Assembly (NCBI GenBank): GCA_002292215.1
Contig: DBBN01000001.1
Location: 32,671-72,955 of the forward strand
Direction: 5' to 3'
DNA: 40,285 nt
DNA from: Glaciecola sp. UBA983
GTDB lineage: Bacteria; Pseudomonadota; Gammaproteobacteria; Enterobacterales; Alteromonadaceae
The translations under genes were made by a program, and so were the position numbers. A model generated the notes under the pieces. It was given only the letters and a program-made list of their open reading frames with translations. It searched no databases and had not been told where the DNA came from. This document shows, in pieces, positions 39,231-40,285 of the stretch (the first letter of the stretch is position 1; the number at the start of each line of letters is the position of its first letter).

Positions 39231-40043
39231 CTAGCGTTGACAGCTCGGGCACCAAAACGTGTTGCGTTGCCCGATCATCATGGACTTGATTTCTGTTTCA
39301 CAGATACGGCACGCCTCTCCTGCTCGACCATAGACATTTAAATGCAAACTAAAATAGCCAGGATTGCCATCTACTTGTGAAAAATCTTTGAGGGTCGTCC
39401 CACCTTGCACTATTGCCGCAGCCAACACCTCTTTAATGTAACCCGTTAAGACTCGGTAGCGCTGCGCACTGATTTTACCCGCAGCTCGCTTGGGTGCTAT
39501 TTTAGCCAGAAACAATGCTTCATTGGCATAAATATTACCCACACCAACGACATTTTTATTATCCATCACAAATTGCTTAACGGTGCAGGTACGTCTTTGA
39601 GCTCGAGCATGCAGGTGGTCTTGGGTAAAATCATCGGTCAAAGGTTCAGGTCCTAATGCGGACAATAAAACATGCGGCTCATCATCTATCCCTTGCCATA
39701 AACACGCACCAAATTTACGCGCATCATTAAAACGCAAACATTGACCGTTGCTAAGGTTGATATCGAGATGGTCGTGTTTTTTAAGCGCCGTAGATTGTGC
39801 AAATACCCGTAAAAACCCCGTCATCCCCAAATGCAAAATCACACTGCCGGCATCCGTATTGATAAACAGATATTTCGCACGACGCGTTACGCTGCGAATA
39901 ATATGCCCATGTGTTTGATGAATCGCTTCTGGTACCGCCCAACGTAGTTTTGCAGTACGCACAACAATTTCACTGATGGTTTGGCCAACCAAGCCTGGCT
40001 CGATGCCTTGACGGCTGACTTCAACTTCAGGTAACTCTGGCAT
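39231..40043 (-). CDS. mutM: Formamidopyrimidine-DNA glycosylase
   Basis: MutM (Fpg) removes 8-oxoguanine and other oxidised purines and nicks the DNA. The 270-residue protein starts MPELPEVE; after Met removal Pro1 and Glu2 are the catalytic pair. A helix-two-turn-helix region is seen around NKNVVGVGNIYANEALF. The C-terminal zinc finger has four cysteines (CRICETEIKSMMIGQ, then FWCPSC). The conserved lysine lies in HLGMTGFLRVF's neighbourhood (KHDHLDINLSNG). All family features are complete. An unidentified gene lies upstream on the same strand. Confidence 0.97.
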   Translation of the reverse strand: MPELPEVEVSRQGIEPGLVGQTISEIVVRTAKLRWAVPEAIHQTHGHIIRSVTRRAKYLFINTDAGSVILHLGMTGFLRVFAQSTALKKHDHLDINLSNGQCLRFNDARKFGACLWQGIDDEPHVLLSALGPEPLTDDFTQDHLHARAQRRTCTVKQFVMDNKNVVGVGNIYANEALFLAKIAPKRAAGKISAQRYRVLTGYIKEVLAAAIVQGGTTLKDFSQVDGNPGYFSLHLNVYGRAGEACRICETEIKSMMIGQRNTFWCPSCQR

Positions 40044-40102
40044 GAGGGCTCCAAATTAGGTGGGGGAATGTTTATATTACAGAGATTTACGCAAAGATCT
40101 GA

Positions 40103-40285
40103 TTACGGGATCAAATACACGCCTTCCGGTTTTAATAGTACATAGTAGCGTTCATTCAGTTTCAGCAATGTTTGCTGCGGCAGACGAATGACATTAATCG
40201 CAATTTCACGAGTCTCGTTGACATAATCGACGGTTGTGATCACCACCGGCAATGGTGAATGTGCTTCGGTAAACGAAATTTCTAC
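40103..40285 (-). CDS. C-terminal end of an unidentified gene (partial)
   Basis: The frame is open from the right edge of the window to a TAA at 40103, giving 60 residues that end LLKPEGVYLIP. The fragment shows alternating strand-like segments (VEISFTEAHS, LPVVITTVDYV, REIAINVIRLP, RYYVLLKP), suggesting a beta-rich domain. The beginning lies outside the window and I do not recognise a family. It precedes mutM by about 60 bases on the same strand, so it may share a transcript. Confidence 0.6.
   Translation of the reverse strand, partial: VEISFTEAHSPLPVVITTVDYVNETREIAINVIRLPQQTLLKLNERYYVLLKPEGVYLIP

Overview
The window is ordinary chromosomal DNA of a marine gammaproteobacterium, most likely an alteromonadalean near Shewanella. 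Supporting traits are the moderate, slightly AT-rich composition, a monomeric isocitrate dehydrogenase, a kbl-tdh-glpE-glpG run, an OpsX-type heptosyltransferase facing a Kdo kinase, GlyGly-CTERM proteins and several large c-di-GMP enzymes. The species assignment is inference. I see no tRNA, rRNA, CRISPR array, prophage or complete insertion sequence, and no gap without a gene exceeds about 300 bases.

Layout. 1-3.4 kb (minus strand): a small membrane protein, a lipoprotein and a secreted cyclophilin, the last two ending in GlyGly-CTERM sorting tails, with a methyltransferase and a beta-carbonic anhydrase between them. 3.4-12 kb: an FAD-dependent dehydrogenase carrying an in-frame palindromic insertion, ferredoxin fdxA, two RNA methyltransferases (rlmE and a SpoU/TrmH-type enzyme), an Old Yellow Enzyme homologue, a UbiA-family prenyltransferase, a BenE transporter and a DHA2-type MFS exporter. 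12-19.6 kb: a possible 30-aa peptide gene, a DUF3087 protein, a SWIM zinc-finger protein, a dienoyl-CoA isomerase-like crotonase, monomeric icd, a DUF808 membrane protein and an unrecognised secreted protein. 19.8-21 kb: two decayed genes that meet at an apparent deletion scar. 21.2-28.6 kb: cytochrome c5, a GAF-GAF-GGDEF-degenerate EAL protein, rep, and the ubiquinone genes ubiK, ubiA and ubiC, followed by a FliL-like protein. 28.6-32.1 kb: glpG, glpE, tdh and kbl on the minus strand. 32.2-36.5 kb: a tightly coupled three-gene operon (PstS-like binding protein, outer-membrane porin, GGDEF-EAL sensor). 36.7-40.3 kb: heptosyltransferase, kdkA, coaD, mutM and the end of an unidentified gene.

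Functional links. ubiC, ubiA and ubiK act in the early or accessory steps of ubiquinone synthesis. kbl and tdh form the threonine-to-glycine pathway. The heptosyltransferase and Kdo kinase together suggest an LPS inner core with a single phosphorylated Kdo. The binding protein, porin and GGDEF-EAL genes look like one envelope-to-c-di-GMP signalling unit and are my best candidate for an under-described system. The other notable observation is a roughly 60-bp palindrome inserted in frame in an enzyme gene, whose two inverted arms both encode the same peptide, G-S-D-P-I-Y.
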